Shown here piece by piece: positions 8,157 to 16,295 of a stretch of 64,000 bases of DNA. Both the position numbers and the translations under genes were made by a program. The stretch covers positions 2,542,001 through 2,606,000 of the forward strand of contig CAWGHD010000002.1 in the NCBI GenBank assembly GCA_963822295.1, read 5' to 3'. The notes under the pieces were generated by a model. The model was not told the origin of the DNA. It ran no database searches and saw only the letters and a program-made list of their open reading frames with translations. The first letter of the stretch is position 1. The number at the start of each line of letters is the position of its first letter. Source of the stretch: VRUE01 sp963822295 (GTDB lineage: Bacteria; Actinomycetota; Thermoleophilia; Solirubrobacterales; 70-9).

Positions 8157-8172
8157 CCCCACCATGGTGGGG
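8157..8172. repeat. Perfect 16-bp palindrome CCCCACC-AT-GGTGGGG between tmk and holB
   Basis: The palindrome ends right beside the AAGAGG ribosome-binding site of holB. It could form a hairpin that partly terminates or attenuates transcription into holB, or hinder ribosome loading. There is no T-run after it. Confidence 0.55.
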
Positions 8173-8187
8173 TAAGAGGTCGCTGCG

Positions 8188-9255
8188 ATGAAAATCGAGC
8201 ACCAGGCGCGGGCGCAGGCGTCGCTGAGCGCGGCCCTCGCCTCGGGCCCCTCGCACGCCTACCTCTTCCGCGGCCCGCGCGGGGCGGGCAAGCGCGCGGC
8301 GGCCCGCGCCTTCGCCGCCGAGATCCTCGCGACCGGCGCCGAGCAGCCCGACGACGCCCGCCGCCGCGCCCTGCTCGACCCATCGCCGCACCCCGACCTG
8401 GTCTGGCTCGCGCCGAGCGGCGCCCAGCACCTGGTCGAGGCCGTGCGGGAGCGGGTGATCCGCGCCGCCTCCTACCGGCCCTTCGAAGGCGCCCGGCGGG
8501 TCTTCGTGATCGAGGCGGCGGAGGCGATGCGCGACGAGAGCCAGAACGCGCTGCTGAAGACGCTCGAGGAGCCGCCCGGGTTCGCCCACCTGATCCTGCT
8601 CAGCTCCGAGCCCGACGGGCTGCTCGAGACTGTCGCCTCGCGTTGCCAGGAGGTCGAGTTCAGGCCGCTTCCGGTGGAGGCGGTCGAGGCCGCGCTCGAG
8701 GGCGACGCCGCCGACGTCGAGACCGCCGCCCGACTCTCGGCCGGGGACCTCGAGCTGGCCCGCTTCCTGCTCTCCGATCGCGGCCGCGCGCTCCGCGACG
8801 CCGCCCTGCGTTTGGCGCCGCCGGCGCGGGGCGCCCCCTGGCGCGCGCTCCTGGAGGCGGCCGACGAGGTCGGCGCCGATGCCGAGGCCGCGGCCCGGGC
8901 GGCCCTCGACGCCGAGAAGGAGGCCGGCGTCAAGCGCTCCGCCAAGGAGATCAACGACGAGGCCAGGCGGGCCGGCCGCCGCCGCCGCACCGAGACCCTC
9001 GACCTCGGCCTGGCGCTCTGCGCCTTCTGGCTGCGTGACCTGGAGGCCGTCGCCGGCGGCGCCGAGGACGTCGTCTTCAACCGCGACCGGCTGCCGGCCC
9101 TGCGCTCGCGGGCGGCGGGCCTCGAGCCCGGCGACGGCCGCCGCGCCGCCGAGCTGGTCCAGGACACCCGCCGCCGCCTCGACCTCAACGTCTCCGAGGA
9201 GCTCGCGCTCGAAGCCCTCTACTTCCGCCTCGAGCGGGAGCTCCCGGAGGACTGA
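8188..9255 (+). CDS. holB: DNA polymerase III subunit delta-prime (HolB)
   Basis: A 355-residue clamp-loader AAA+ subunit. The P-loop reads GPRGAGKR at residues 29-36, and the central FVIEAAEAMRDESQNALLKTLEEPPGFAHLILLSSEPDGLLETVASRCQ region holds the Walker B-like, sensor and SRC motifs (split: NALLKTLEEPP and VASRCQEVEF). The zinc-binding Cys quartet of some clamp-loader proteins is not seen, as is common in delta-prime. The C-terminal 150 residues are helical and Ala/Arg-rich, matching the collar domain. ATG 8188 has AAGAGG upstream. The stop TGA overlaps the ATG of the next gene by one base, so translation is probably coupled. Confidence 0.9.
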   Translation: MKIEHQARAQASLSAALASGPSHAYLFRGPRGAGKRAAARAFAAEILATGAEQPDDARRRALLDPSPHPDLVWLAPSGAQHLVEAVRERVIRAASYRPFEGARRVFVIEAAEAMRDESQNALLKTLEEPPGFAHLILLSSEPDGLLETVASRCQEVEFRPLPVEAVEAALEGDAADVETAARLSAGDLELARFLLSDRGRALRDAALRLAPPARGAPWRALLEAADEVGADAEAAARAALDAEKEAGVKRSAKEINDEARRAGRRRRTETLDLGLALCAFWLRDLEAVAGGAEDVVFNRDRLPALRSRAAGLEPGDGRRAAELVQDTRRRLDLNVSEELALEALYFRLERELPED

Positions 9256-9737
9256 TGGCCGGCTCGGCCTCGGACGGGAGCCCGGCGGTCCGCCTGGCGA
9301 CGCCCGAGGACGCCGGCCACGTCGGGCGCCTCCTGCACGAGTTCAACTCCGAATACGAGGAGTGGACGCCGGGAGCCGAGGTCCTCGCGGGGCACGCCCG
9401 CTCGCTGCTCGAGGGCGGCGAGATCACCGTCCTGCTCGGCGGCGAGGGACCCGACGGCTTCTGCCTGCTCCGCTACCACCGCTCGATCTACAACGGCGAG
9501 CCCGACGCCTACATCCAGGAGCTCTATGTCGTCCCGGATCGTCGCGGCCACGGCCTGGGCCGGGCGCTGCTCGACGCCGCGCTCGCCGCGGCCCGCGAGG
9601 CGGGCGCCACCCACGTCGACCTGAACACCAGCACCGACGACCGCGAAGCGCGCTCGCTGTACGAGAGCTCCGGGTTCACCAACCTCGAGGGCGGCGAGGG
9701 CGGCCCCTCGATGCTCTACTACGAGCGCGACCTCTAG
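9255..9737 (+). CDS. GNAT family N-acetyltransferase
   Basis: A 160-residue Gcn5-related acetyltransferase. The acetyl-CoA pyrophosphate loop is seen as VVPDRRGHGLGRALLDAAL (R/Q-x-x-G-x-G/A pattern, about residues 95-113), preceded by the YIQELYV strand and followed by HVDLNTSTDDREARSLYESSGF, the usual C-terminal motif B. The acceptor is unknown; protein N-termini, small amines and antibiotics are all possible. The ATG overlaps the holB stop by one base, so it rides on the topA-tmk-holB transcript. A strong hairpin follows at 9747-9780. Confidence 0.88.
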   Translation: MAGSASDGSPAVRLATPEDAGHVGRLLHEFNSEYEEWTPGAEVLAGHARSLLEGGEITVLLGGEGPDGFCLLRYHRSIYNGEPDAYIQELYVVPDRRGHGLGRALLDAALAAAREAGATHVDLNTSTDDREARSLYESSGFTNLEGGEGGPSMLYYERDL

Positions 9738-9746
9738 GGGAATCCC

Positions 9747-9780
9747 ATCAAGTTCGCCATGCATGCCTGGCGAACGTGAT
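9747..9780. terminator. Bidirectional rho-independent terminator
   Basis: Stem GTTCGCCA/TGGCGAAC (9752-9759, 9768-9775) with an 8-base loop, extended by ATCA/TGAT across one mismatch. It lies between two convergent genes and is followed on the plus strand by a short T-run. Confidence 0.75.
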
Positions 9781-9785
9781 GATTT

Positions 9786-10250
9786 TCAGGCGGAGTCGCG
9801 GCTACCCGAAGGCGCCTCGGCATGCGCATCGCCGCCGTTGCGCTCGCCGGTCTGCTCGCGCGCCTTTTCGAGCGCCCGCTCCTGCGCCAGCCGCGTTATC
9901 TGGGCGGCCTGGCGCGACATGATCACGCTGAAGTTGAGCGCCAGCCCGAGCAGCAGGAGGAGGACGATCGAGAAGAGCGCGACGTTGGTGTCCCGCACGC
10001 CCATCAGGTCGGCGACGAGCTCGAGCAGGGCCGGGAAGGCGGCACCGAGCAGCATCCCGAGGCCGGCGACGAACCAGACCACGCTGTAGCGCTCCTGGAG
10101 ATGGTCGCGCCGGATCAGCTCGAGGATCAACGCCATGAAGGCGACGGCGAGGACCGCGGCCAGGATCCGGGTCTGCGAGGTGAGCGTGACCGATGGGTCC
10201 TCGCCCACCTTGGCGAACAGCGGCCCCGCCAGCGCCGCCGTGGCGCTCAC
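9786..10250 (-). CDS. DUF2304 domain membrane protein
   Basis: A 154-residue membrane protein with hydrophobic segments near residues 28-45, 58-78 and 90-110, and a charged, helical cytoplasmic tail. The RRDHLQERYSVVWFVAGLGML stretch (here RDHLQERYSVVWF) matches DUF2304, a small family that is almost always encoded next to a polyprenyl-phosphate mannosyl-like GT2 glycosyltransferase. It probably anchors or assists that enzyme at the membrane. The start is GTG 10250, which overlaps the TGA of the upstream GT2 gene as GTGA, so translation is coupled. Confidence 0.85.
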   Translation of the reverse strand: MSATAALAGPLFAKVGEDPSVTLTSQTRILAAVLAVAFMALILELIRRDHLQERYSVVWFVAGLGMLLGAAFPALLELVADLMGVRDTNVALFSIVLLLLLGLALNFSVIMSRQAAQITRLAQERALEKAREQTGERNGGDAHAEAPSGSRDSA

Positions 10251-10977
10251 CGCTCGACCTCGACCTGACGCGGCCGGAACATCCCGACGATCAGCACGAT
10301 CAGGCCCTTGAAGATGAAGAAGGCGGAGCGCAGCGGCGTCAGGAAGGACGACCCGCCGGCCCGCTCGAGCATCCGCACCGGGACCTCCTCGACCCGCAGG
10401 CCCTGGCGCACCGCGAGCTGCAGCGACTCGATCTCGGCGAAGTCGGGCGAGTAGCTCTCGCTGAACAGCGCCATCACCCGGCGGTTCGCCGCCCGCATCC
10501 CGCTGGTCGTGTCGGTGAAGCGCTGCCGGGTCGCCAGGGTCAGGAAGAAGCGGAACACGTTGGTCCCGATCCGCCTCGAGAAGGTCGGCCGGTAGTCGTC
10601 GCCCTCGGCCGGCGCCGCGCCCTCGTGGTAGCGGGAGCCGATCACCAGGTCGGCGCGGTCGGAGGCGACCTCGTCGAGCAGGCGGGCCACCTCGGCCGCC
10701 GGGTGCTGGCCGTCGGCGTCGAGGTGGGCGCAGCAGTCGTAGCCCTCGCGCAGCGCGTAGAGGTAGCCGGTCTGCAGCGCCGCCCCGAGGCCCTGGTTGA
10801 AGGGCAGCGAGGCGACGACGGCCGCCGGCCTCGCGCGCCCGCGCCGCCGGTCATGTCGATCGAGCCGTCGTCGACGACGAGCACGTCGGAGGCGGGCATG
10901 TGCTCGCGGACGTCGGCGATCACCTCGGCGATCGAGGCCTCCTCGTTCCAGGCGGGAATGAAGACAAGCGTGCGCAC
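10247..10977 (-). pseudogene. Glycosyltransferase family 2 (dolichyl/polyprenyl-phosphate sugar synthase-like) with frameshift
   Basis: A GT2 enzyme split over two frames. From the GTG at 10977 the frame reads MRTLVFIPAWNEEASIAEVI up to VVDDGSIDMT, the nucleotide-sugar half. The rest, from VVASLPFNQGLGAALQTGY through HLDADGQHPA (the DxD region) and SSFLTPLRSAFFIFKGLI to the end at 10247, is in another frame. Removing one G near 10848 and one near 10825 restores TAARAREAGAVVASLPFNQG, the normal family sequence, so two single-base insertions 20-30 bases apart explain the break. All other motifs are intact, which favours sequencing or assembly error, but true inactivation cannot be excluded. Its partner is DUF2304. 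Confidence 0.8.
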
Positions 10978-11029
10978 CAGTCGATTCTCCCATGATCGCC
11001 CGGCGTCCCGAGTGTGTTAGTAAGCCTTC

Positions 11030-12331
11030 ATGCAACGGATCGGCATGCGGCTCTGGCTGGCGACCGCCTTCGCCGCGGTCAGCCTGACCACCGCCGGCGT
11101 CGTCCTCCTCTTCGGCGACCGGCCCCGCGCCGTGCTCGGCGCGATCGGCCTCGGGGTCCTGGTCGGCTTCATGATCGCCGCGGCGATCGCCAAACGGGTC
11201 GAGCGCCTCGCCGACGCCGCCGGGCAGATGGCGGCGGGCTCCTTCGACGCCCCGCTGGAGCGCGGCGGCCTCGACGAGATCGGCGACCTCGCCCGCGCCC
11301 TCGAGAAGATGCGCGCCTCGCTGAAGGAGAGCTTCGGGGTGATGACCGCCGACCGCAACAAGCTCGAGGCGATCTTCGACGGCCTCACCGACGCCGTCAT
11401 GGTCGTCGACTTCGACGGCCCGATGCGCTTCTCCAACAGCGCCGCGGCGGACCTCCTCGACCCCGCCGGGCTCCCCTCGGAGCCGTTGCTGCCGCAGCTG
11501 CGTCGTGCCGCCGAGGTCGGCTTCTCCGCCCATCCCGCGCTCCGCATCGGCGATCGCGCCTACGCGATGCAGGCCCGCTCCCTGCCCGACGAGCGCGCCG
11601 TCCTCGCGGTCGTCCGCGACCGCACGGATGAGATGCGGCGCGAGTTCGCCGAAGCGGACTTCGTCTCCAACGCCGCCCACGAGCTGCGCAACCCGCTGGC
11701 CGGGATCTCCGGGGCGATCGAGGTCCTTCAGGGCGGCGCCAAGGATGACCCCGAGGCCCGCGACCACTTTCTCGAACGGCTCGCCGAAGACGCCGAGCGG
11801 ATGAACCGGCTGACCCGGGCGCTGCTCACCCTCGCCCGGGTCGAGTCGCTCGGAGCGGGGGAGACGGAGGTGGTCGACGTGCCGGCCGCCGTCCGCGACG
11901 CCGTCGAGGCGGTCGAGCCCCCGGTCGGGATCAAACTGCGCGCCGAGGTCGAGCCCGACCTCGCCGCCAAGGGCGACCCGACGCTGCTGCGCCAGGTGCT
12001 CGTCGGCCTGCTCACCAACGCCTGTAAGCACACGCCACCCCCCGGGACCGTTACCGTTCGCGGCCGCCATGACGGGGAGGCAGAGGTGACCATGGAAGTG
12101 ATCGACACCGGAACGGGGATACCCGCGGCCGAGATCGAGCGCATCTTCGAGCGCTTCTATCGCCGCGCCGAGTCCCGCAAGCACGAGGGCTTCGGCCTCG
12201 GGTTGGCGATCGCCCGCCGCATGGTCGACGTGATGGGCGGCGAGATCGGCGCCACCTCGGTCGAGGGCGAGGGAAGCACCTTCTGGATCCGCCTGCCGAT
12301 GGCCCAACCCAGCCCGACCCCGGTCGCATGA
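11030..12331 (+). CDS. Two-component sensor histidine kinase with minimal extracytoplasmic loop
   Basis: A 433-residue membrane histidine kinase. Two transmembrane helices (about residues 7-27 and 34-56) are joined by only a few residues (GDRPR), so there is no real external sensor domain. A HAMP-like linker follows (AKRVERLADAAGQMAAGSF), then a PAS-like domain (IFDGLTDAVMVVDFDG) at about 120-200, the HisKA phospho-acceptor NAAHELRNPLAGI with His 217, and an HATPase domain with N box LLTNACKH, DTGTGIP and GFGLGLAIAR. The stimulus is probably sensed in the membrane or cytoplasm. It overlaps the response regulator gene as ATGA, so the two form a cognate pair. Confidence 0.92.
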   Translation: MQRIGMRLWLATAFAAVSLTTAGVVLLFGDRPRAVLGAIGLGVLVGFMIAAAIAKRVERLADAAGQMAAGSFDAPLERGGLDEIGDLARALEKMRASLKESFGVMTADRNKLEAIFDGLTDAVMVVDFDGPMRFSNSAAADLLDPAGLPSEPLLPQLRRAAEVGFSAHPALRIGDRAYAMQARSLPDERAVLAVVRDRTDEMRREFAEADFVSNAAHELRNPLAGISGAIEVLQGGAKDDPEARDHFLERLAEDAERMNRLTRALLTLARVESLGAGETEVVDVPAAVRDAVEAVEPPVGIKLRAEVEPDLAAKGDPTLLRQVLVGLLTNACKHTPPPGTVTVRGRHDGEAEVTMEVIDTGTGIPAAEIERIFERFYRRAESRKHEGFGLGLAIARRMVDVMGGEIGATSVEGEGSTFWIRLPMAQPSPTPVA

Positions 12332-13038
12332 GCAGCGGTCGCATCCTGATCGCCGACGACGAGCCGTCGGTCCGCGACTCCGTCGGCTACGCGCTGGCCC
12401 AGGAGGGCTTCGAGGTGACCCCGGCCGCCGACGGCGACGAGGCGACCGAGAAGCTCGGCGAGGCGATTCCCTTCGACCTCCTGATCCTCGACATCATGAT
12501 GCCGGGGCCCAGCGGCCTCGACATCTGCCGTGACGTGCGCTCGCGCAGCGCGGTCCCGATCATCGTCCTCACCGCCAAGGACGCCGAGGTCGACAAGGTC
12601 GTCGGCCTCGAGGTCGGAGCCGACGACTACGTCACCAAGCCCTTCTCGGTCCGCGAGCTGCTCGGCCGGGTGCGGGCCCAGCTCCGCCGCCGTGAGCTCG
12701 ACCGCTCCCCCCTGGCCCAGGCGGTCCGGATCGAAGCCGGGCCGGTCGCGATCGACCTCGTCCGCCACGTCGCCACCGTGCGCGGCGAGCCGGTCAACCT
12801 GACCCGCTCGGAGTTCCAGCTGCTGCGGCTGATGGTCGGCCGGCCCGGGGAGGTCTTCCCCCGCCGTCAGATCATGGAGGAGCTCTGGCAGACCGAATTC
12901 GACGGCGACGAGCGGGCCTGCGACGTCCATATCTCCAACCTTCGCCAGAAGGTCGAGCGCGACCCCCAGAACCCGGAGCTCGTGCTCACCGTGCGCGGCG
13001 TCGGCTACAAGTTCTCCGGCGGCGCGCCCGAGGGCTGA
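12328..13038 (+). CDS. OmpR/PhoB-type response regulator
   Basis: A 236-residue DNA-binding response regulator. The receiver domain has the acidic pair in ADDEPSVRDS, the phospho-acceptor Asp 55 in LLILDIMMPG, Thr in IIVLTAKDAE and Lys in DDYVTKPFSVREL. The C-terminal winged helix spans about residues 135-232, with VNLTRSEFQLLRLMVGRPGEVFPRRQIMEELW split as two helices and the recognition helix DVHISNLRQKVE, ending VRGVGYKFSG. It is translationally coupled to the upstream kinase (4-bp overlap). Targets cannot be read from here; no direct-repeat operator was recognised in front of the kinase. Confidence 0.94.
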   Translation: MSSGRILIADDEPSVRDSVGYALAQEGFEVTPAADGDEATEKLGEAIPFDLLILDIMMPGPSGLDICRDVRSRSAVPIIVLTAKDAEVDKVVGLEVGADDYVTKPFSVRELLGRVRAQLRRRELDRSPLAQAVRIEAGPVAIDLVRHVATVRGEPVNLTRSEFQLLRLMVGRPGEVFPRRQIMEELWQTEFDGDERACDVHISNLRQKVERDPQNPELVLTVRGVGYKFSGGAPEG

Positions 13039-13073
13039 GCGCCGAATCCGCCTCAACCCGCGGGGCTCGGCGG

Positions 13074-13079
13074 TATAGT
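13074..13079 (+). promoter_or_regulatory. Probable -10 hexamer TATAGT upstream of the 13113 gene
   Basis: TATAGT lies 33 bases before the ATG at 13113. Unlike the leaderless genes here, this one also has a purine-rich ribosome-binding stretch (GGGGAGAGGGAGAGGA). No good -35 is seen. Confidence 0.4.
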
Positions 13080-13112
13080 CGGTTACCGGGTCAGTAGGGG
13101 AGAGGGAGAGGA

Positions 13113-13901
13113 ATGAGTTCCAGAGCGTTCAGACGGCGCCTTCGCCATGTCCGCGTCGCGGCGTTGCTGGCTGCGCTGGCGCTGCTCGCCGCGGTCGGCT
13201 CGAGCGCCTTCGGGCAGACCGTGCGCGCGGGCAACCTGATCGTCACCATCGAAGGTGGCTTCACGCCGCACAAACTGCCGAAAAAAGACCCGGCCTCGAT
13301 CACCCTCAGCGCCCGCAGCACGATCAGGACCGCCGACGGCACTCACCTCCCGGCGCTGGACGAGCTCAATCTCTTCTTCGACAAGCACACCGGGGTCTAC
13401 ACCAAAGGCCTCCCGGTCTGCACGACCGCGGAGCTGTACAACACGCTCACCGCCCAGGCCAAGAACATCTGCAAGGGGGCGATCATCGGCAACGGCCAGG
13501 CGGGCGCGGAAATCGCGTTCCCCGAACAGGCGCCGTTCTTCGCCAAGGCGCCGATGGTGATCTTCAACGGGCCTCCGCGCAACGGGCACCCGGTCTTCAT
13601 CTTCCACGTCCACGCCCACGTCCCGGCGCCGACGACCTTCATCACGACGGCCGAGATCGGAAAAGCCTCCGGCCTCTACGGGACCAGCGTCTACATCAAG
13701 GTCCCGACGATCGTCGCGGGCCAGGGCTCGCTCAGCTTCGCCGAACTCTCGATCCACAAAAAGTGGTCGAGCAAACGCGGCGAGCAGACCCTGCTGTACG
13801 GGACCTGCCCCTCCGGGCACTTCTACGTTCGCGGCGCGCTCACCTTCACCGGCGGCTTCAAGATGGCCGGCAAAGTCGTGCGCAGCTGCACCCCCATCTA
13901 G
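13113..13901 (+). CDS. Secreted single-module protein, paralogue family 1 (unknown function)
   Basis: A 262-residue secreted protein with a basic N-terminus, a hydrophobic core (VAALLAALALLAAVGSSAFG) and a likely signal-peptidase site near residue 35. I do not recognise a named family. It shares a run of motifs with the genes at 16967 and 54513: GLPVC, a second Cys before a GxxIGNGQA turn, FPEQAPF, a VIFNGPP turn, HAHVPAPTTF, a late GTCPSGHFYVRG and a final RSC. Four Cys residues in the mature part suggest two disulfides. The protein looks beta-rich. It lies just after a two-component system, but its own promoter hexamer suggests separate transcription; a hairpin terminator follows. Confidence 0.75.
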   Translation: MSSRAFRRRLRHVRVAALLAALALLAAVGSSAFGQTVRAGNLIVTIEGGFTPHKLPKKDPASITLSARSTIRTADGTHLPALDELNLFFDKHTGVYTKGLPVCTTAELYNTLTAQAKNICKGAIIGNGQAGAEIAFPEQAPFFAKAPMVIFNGPPRNGHPVFIFHVHAHVPAPTTFITTAEIGKASGLYGTSVYIKVPTIVAGQGSLSFAELSIHKKWSSKRGEQTLLYGTCPSGHFYVRGALTFTGGFKMAGKVVRSCTPI

Positions 13902-13904
13902 ACA

Positions 13905-13957
13905 GCACAAAGGCCCCGGCGGCCCCAATGGGTAGGACCGCGCGGGGCGCCTTGTGC
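13905..13957. terminator. Hairpin terminator after the 13113 gene
   Basis: GCACAA (13905-13910) pairs with TTGTGC (13952-13957), and inner GGCCCCG/CGGGGC-type pairing closes the stem. A run of six T follows about 20 bases later. It lies between convergent genes and may act both ways. Confidence 0.55.
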
Positions 13958-14099
13958 GAGTGAAAGCGCCGCGGGATTTTTTGCGACGCCTCCCATGCCG
14001 GTCCCCGCGACCAGGGTAAATCGCGTTCCCGGGACCAACGGCCGCCCAGTATAGAGGGGAGAGTTTCCAAATAACAGTCGAGTGTGCGCATGCCGCAGA

Positions 14100-14753
14100 T
14101 CAGGCGGTCGCCGCGAGCTCCCCGGCGGCGGCCTCCTCGCCCAGATAGGCGGCGATGACCATGTGGGCGAGCTCCGGCACCGCCGCCGCGAAGGCCTCGG
14201 GCCTGCCGGCGGCGAGCGCGGCCGTCGCGGAGGACTCGATGGCCCCCAGCATGAAGCGCGCGGTCACGGGCGGGGGCGCCGGGTGGCCGGGCTCCCCCTC
14301 GGCGCGGGCACCGTCGAGCGCCCGCGTGAGCCGGTCGTGGACCTCGGCCCGCTTTTTGGCGAGCGCCGCTCCCCCGGCGACGTGGACCTCGATCAGCAGG
14401 CCCCTGGCGGCGAGCGGGCTCTGCTCGAGGAAGCCGGCCAGCTCGCCGAGCGCGGCGCGCAGCCCGAGGCGCCATCCCGATTCGGCCGCGGCCGCCCCGA
14501 GCAGGCGGTCGCGGAGCCCCTCGATCCCGACCTCGTAGGCCTCCGCGTAACAATCGGCCTTGCTGCCGAAGTGCCGGTAGAACTGCACGCGGTTGCCGCC
14601 GTAGCGGTCGATCACGTCCTGCACCGAGGCCCGCCGGTACCCCCTCCGCCCGCAGGTCTCGAGCATCGCATCCATGATGCTCGACCTGACCCGCCCGTCC
14701 TGCCGCTCGCGATCCTCGCGGATCCTGGTGAGTTCGCCCCGCGGCGTGCCCAT
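14100..14753 (-). CDS. TetR family transcriptional regulator
   Basis: A 217-residue TetR-type repressor. The N-terminal HTH is SSIMDAMLETCGRRGYRRAS with DVIDRYGGNRVQFYRHFGSK; the YRHFGSKADCY helix-3/4 region is typical. The C-terminal domain is Ala-rich and helical, with the ligand pocket not informative. Start ATG 14753 was chosen because AAGGGGA lies 6 bases upstream; a longer in-frame reading to 14873 has no support. It is divergent from the next TetR gene across about 110 bp, so either may control both. It lacks the GRHG-type N-terminal arm of its neighbours. Confidence 0.88.
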   Translation of the reverse strand: MGTPRGELTRIREDRERQDGRVRSSIMDAMLETCGRRGYRRASVQDVIDRYGGNRVQFYRHFGSKADCYAEAYEVGIEGLRDRLLGAAAAESGWRLGLRAALGELAGFLEQSPLAARGLLIEVHVAGGAALAKKRAEVHDRLTRALDGARAEGEPGHPAPPPVTARFMLGAIESSATAALAAGRPEAFAAAVPELAHMVIAAYLGEEAAAGELAATA

Positions 14754-14854
14754 ACGAGTCCCCTTGCGCTGACGCCCGCCCGCCATGACGGGAACGAGAC
14801 TACTCCCCATTGGAAACACCGATGTCGGCTTCGATACCGGCTCCTCGACCGGGC

Positions 14855-14860
14855 TATCCT
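14855..14860 (+). promoter_or_regulatory. Probable -10 hexamer TATCCT for leaderless TetR gene
   Basis: TATCCT is followed by exactly 6 bases and GTG (14867). The same string, TATCCT-N6-GTG, is found at 21174 and 59778. Confidence 0.55.
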
Positions 14861-14866
14861 TCGACG

Positions 14867-15541
14867 GTGGCATCCCTGCCCGACCACCTGCTGCCGGCCG
14901 CGGTCGGCATGGAGCGACTGTCCAAGGAGGTCCTCGAGGAGCATCAGCGCGAGCGCGTGCTGAGCGCCGCCGCGAGCGTCTTCTCCGAGCGCGGCTATCA
15001 CCCGACCACGGTCGACGACCTCGTCGCCGCCGCCTCGATCGGGGTCGGCAGCTTCTACGCGCTGTTCAGCGGCAAGGAGGACTGCTTCCTGCGCCTCTAC
15101 GACGGGATCGCCGCCGACGCCGAGCGCCGGATCGCCGCCGCGGCCCCCGGGCCCGCGCCCTGGGCCGAGCGCGTCTGCGCCGGGCTGAGGGAGATCCTCG
15201 CGCTGGCCTCCGAGGAGCCGGGCCGGGCCCGGATCGTCCTCGTCGAGGCGCAGACGGCCGGCCCGGCGGCGGAAGCGCGCTACGCGGCGACGGTCGAGCG
15301 GGCGGCGGCCCTGCTCCGCCAGGGCCGCTCCCTCGCGGGCGCCGGGGAGCCTCTTCCCGACACGTTCGAGGACGCGACGGTGGCCGGGGTCGCCTGGCTG
15401 CTGCAGTCGCGCCTCGCCGACGGCGGCGGGATCGACGTCGCGGAGCTGCTTCCCGAGCTGGCGGGGATCGCGGTCGAGCCGCAGGCCGGCGCCGCCGCGA
15501 GCGCCGCGGCGCTCGCGGCCGTGGGCCTGCCTGATAAATGA
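14867..15541 (+). CDS. TetR family transcriptional regulator
   Basis: A 224-residue TetR-type regulator. The HTH is RVLSAAASVFSERGYHPTTV with DDLVAAASIGVGSFYALFSGKEDCFL; the following SGKEDCFLRLYD is the classic helix-4 stretch. GTG 14867 is preferred because TATCCT sits 6 bases upstream; an in-frame ATG at 14822 with a poor ribosome site is the alternative. The C-terminus is Ala-rich and ends beside the next TetR gene, whose in-frame ATG (15538) overlaps this stop as ATGA. Ligand and targets are unknown. Confidence 0.86.
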   Translation: MASLPDHLLPAAVGMERLSKEVLEEHQRERVLSAAASVFSERGYHPTTVDDLVAAASIGVGSFYALFSGKEDCFLRLYDGIAADAERRIAAAAPGPAPWAERVCAGLREILALASEEPGRARIVLVEAQTAGPAAEARYAATVERAAALLRQGRSLAGAGEPLPDTFEDATVAGVAWLLQSRLADGGGIDVAELLPELAGIAVEPQAGAAASAAALAAVGLPDK

Positions 15542-15552
15542 GTTCGTACCGC

Positions 15553-15558
15553 TATCTT
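15553..15558 (+). promoter_or_regulatory. Probable -10 hexamer TATCTT for leaderless TetR gene
   Basis: TATCTT is followed by 6 bases and GTG (15565). Confidence 0.5.
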
Positions 15559-15564
15559 CCGCCT

Positions 15565-16239
15565 GTGGCAGAGCGAGAGCCCCAAGCGGAGGATCCGCCG
15601 TCAGGGCTGCCGCGCCTGCCGCCGGGGCGGCACGGGCTCCCGCGTGAGTTCGTGACCCGCAACCAGCGCGACCGCCTGGCCGCCGGCACGATCGCGGCGG
15701 TCTGCGAGCACGGCTACCACGAGGCGACGATCGGCCAGATCGCCGCCGCCGCCGGCGTCTCCCGCCGCACCTTCTACACGTACTTCTCCTCCAAGGAGGA
15801 GTGCTACCTCGCCACCTACGACCAGATCGCCGCCCATCTGCGCACCGCGGGCCGCGAGGCCGCCGCCGCGTGGGAGGAGTGGCCCGCCAAGGTGGCCGCG
15901 AGGCTCGGCTCGACGCTCGAGGCCTTCGCCGCCAACCCGCAGCTGGCGCGCTTCACGCTCGCCGTCCCACCGCGCGCGGGCGGCGCCGTCAGCGCCCACC
16001 ACCGCCGTGCCCTCGACCTCGCTCTCGCGGAGCTGGCCGCCGGGATCCCGGCCCCGCCTGCCGTCGAGCCGCCCTCGCCGGCAGTGCAGCACTCGCTGCT
16101 CGGCGGCCTGGCCTCACTGATCGTCCAGAAGCTCGAGGCCGGGGAGGGGGAGGAGATGGAGGACCTCCTCCCCGACCTCGTCGAGCTCTTCCTCGCGCCC
16201 TTCATCGGCCGTGCCGAGGCCGTCCGCGCCGCCGGTTGA
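15565..16239 (+). CDS. TetR family transcriptional regulator with LPPGRHG N-terminal arm
   Basis: A 224-residue TetR-type regulator. Before the HTH it carries LPRLPPGRHGLPREFVTRNQ, an N-terminal arm shared with the genes at 16296 and 61132 and common in actinobacterial TetRs. The HTH is AAVCEHGYHEATIGQIAAAA with GVSRRTFYTYFSSKEECYLA. The start could be GTG 15565 (TATCTT 6 bases upstream, no leader) or ATG 15538 (overlaps the previous stop as ATGA but has no ribosome site); both are in frame and differ by nine residues. The gene may thus be both separately and jointly expressed with its neighbour. Confidence 0.87.
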   Translation: MAEREPQAEDPPSGLPRLPPGRHGLPREFVTRNQRDRLAAGTIAAVCEHGYHEATIGQIAAAAGVSRRTFYTYFSSKEECYLATYDQIAAHLRTAGREAAAAWEEWPAKVAARLGSTLEAFAANPQLARFTLAVPPRAGGAVSAHHRRALDLALAELAAGIPAPPAVEPPSPAVQHSLLGGLASLIVQKLEAGEGEEMEDLLPDLVELFLAPFIGRAEAVRAAG

Positions 16240-16295
16240 GAAACGCCCCGGCTTGTGTTTGAAAACGCGCCCCTCTAGGGTGCCCGCTGCTGACG

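Noticed and set aside
5261..8383. 1040-codon minus-strand frame opposite topA-tmk-holB
   Set aside because: Mirror of GC-rich codons; three well-recognised genes lie on the plus strand.
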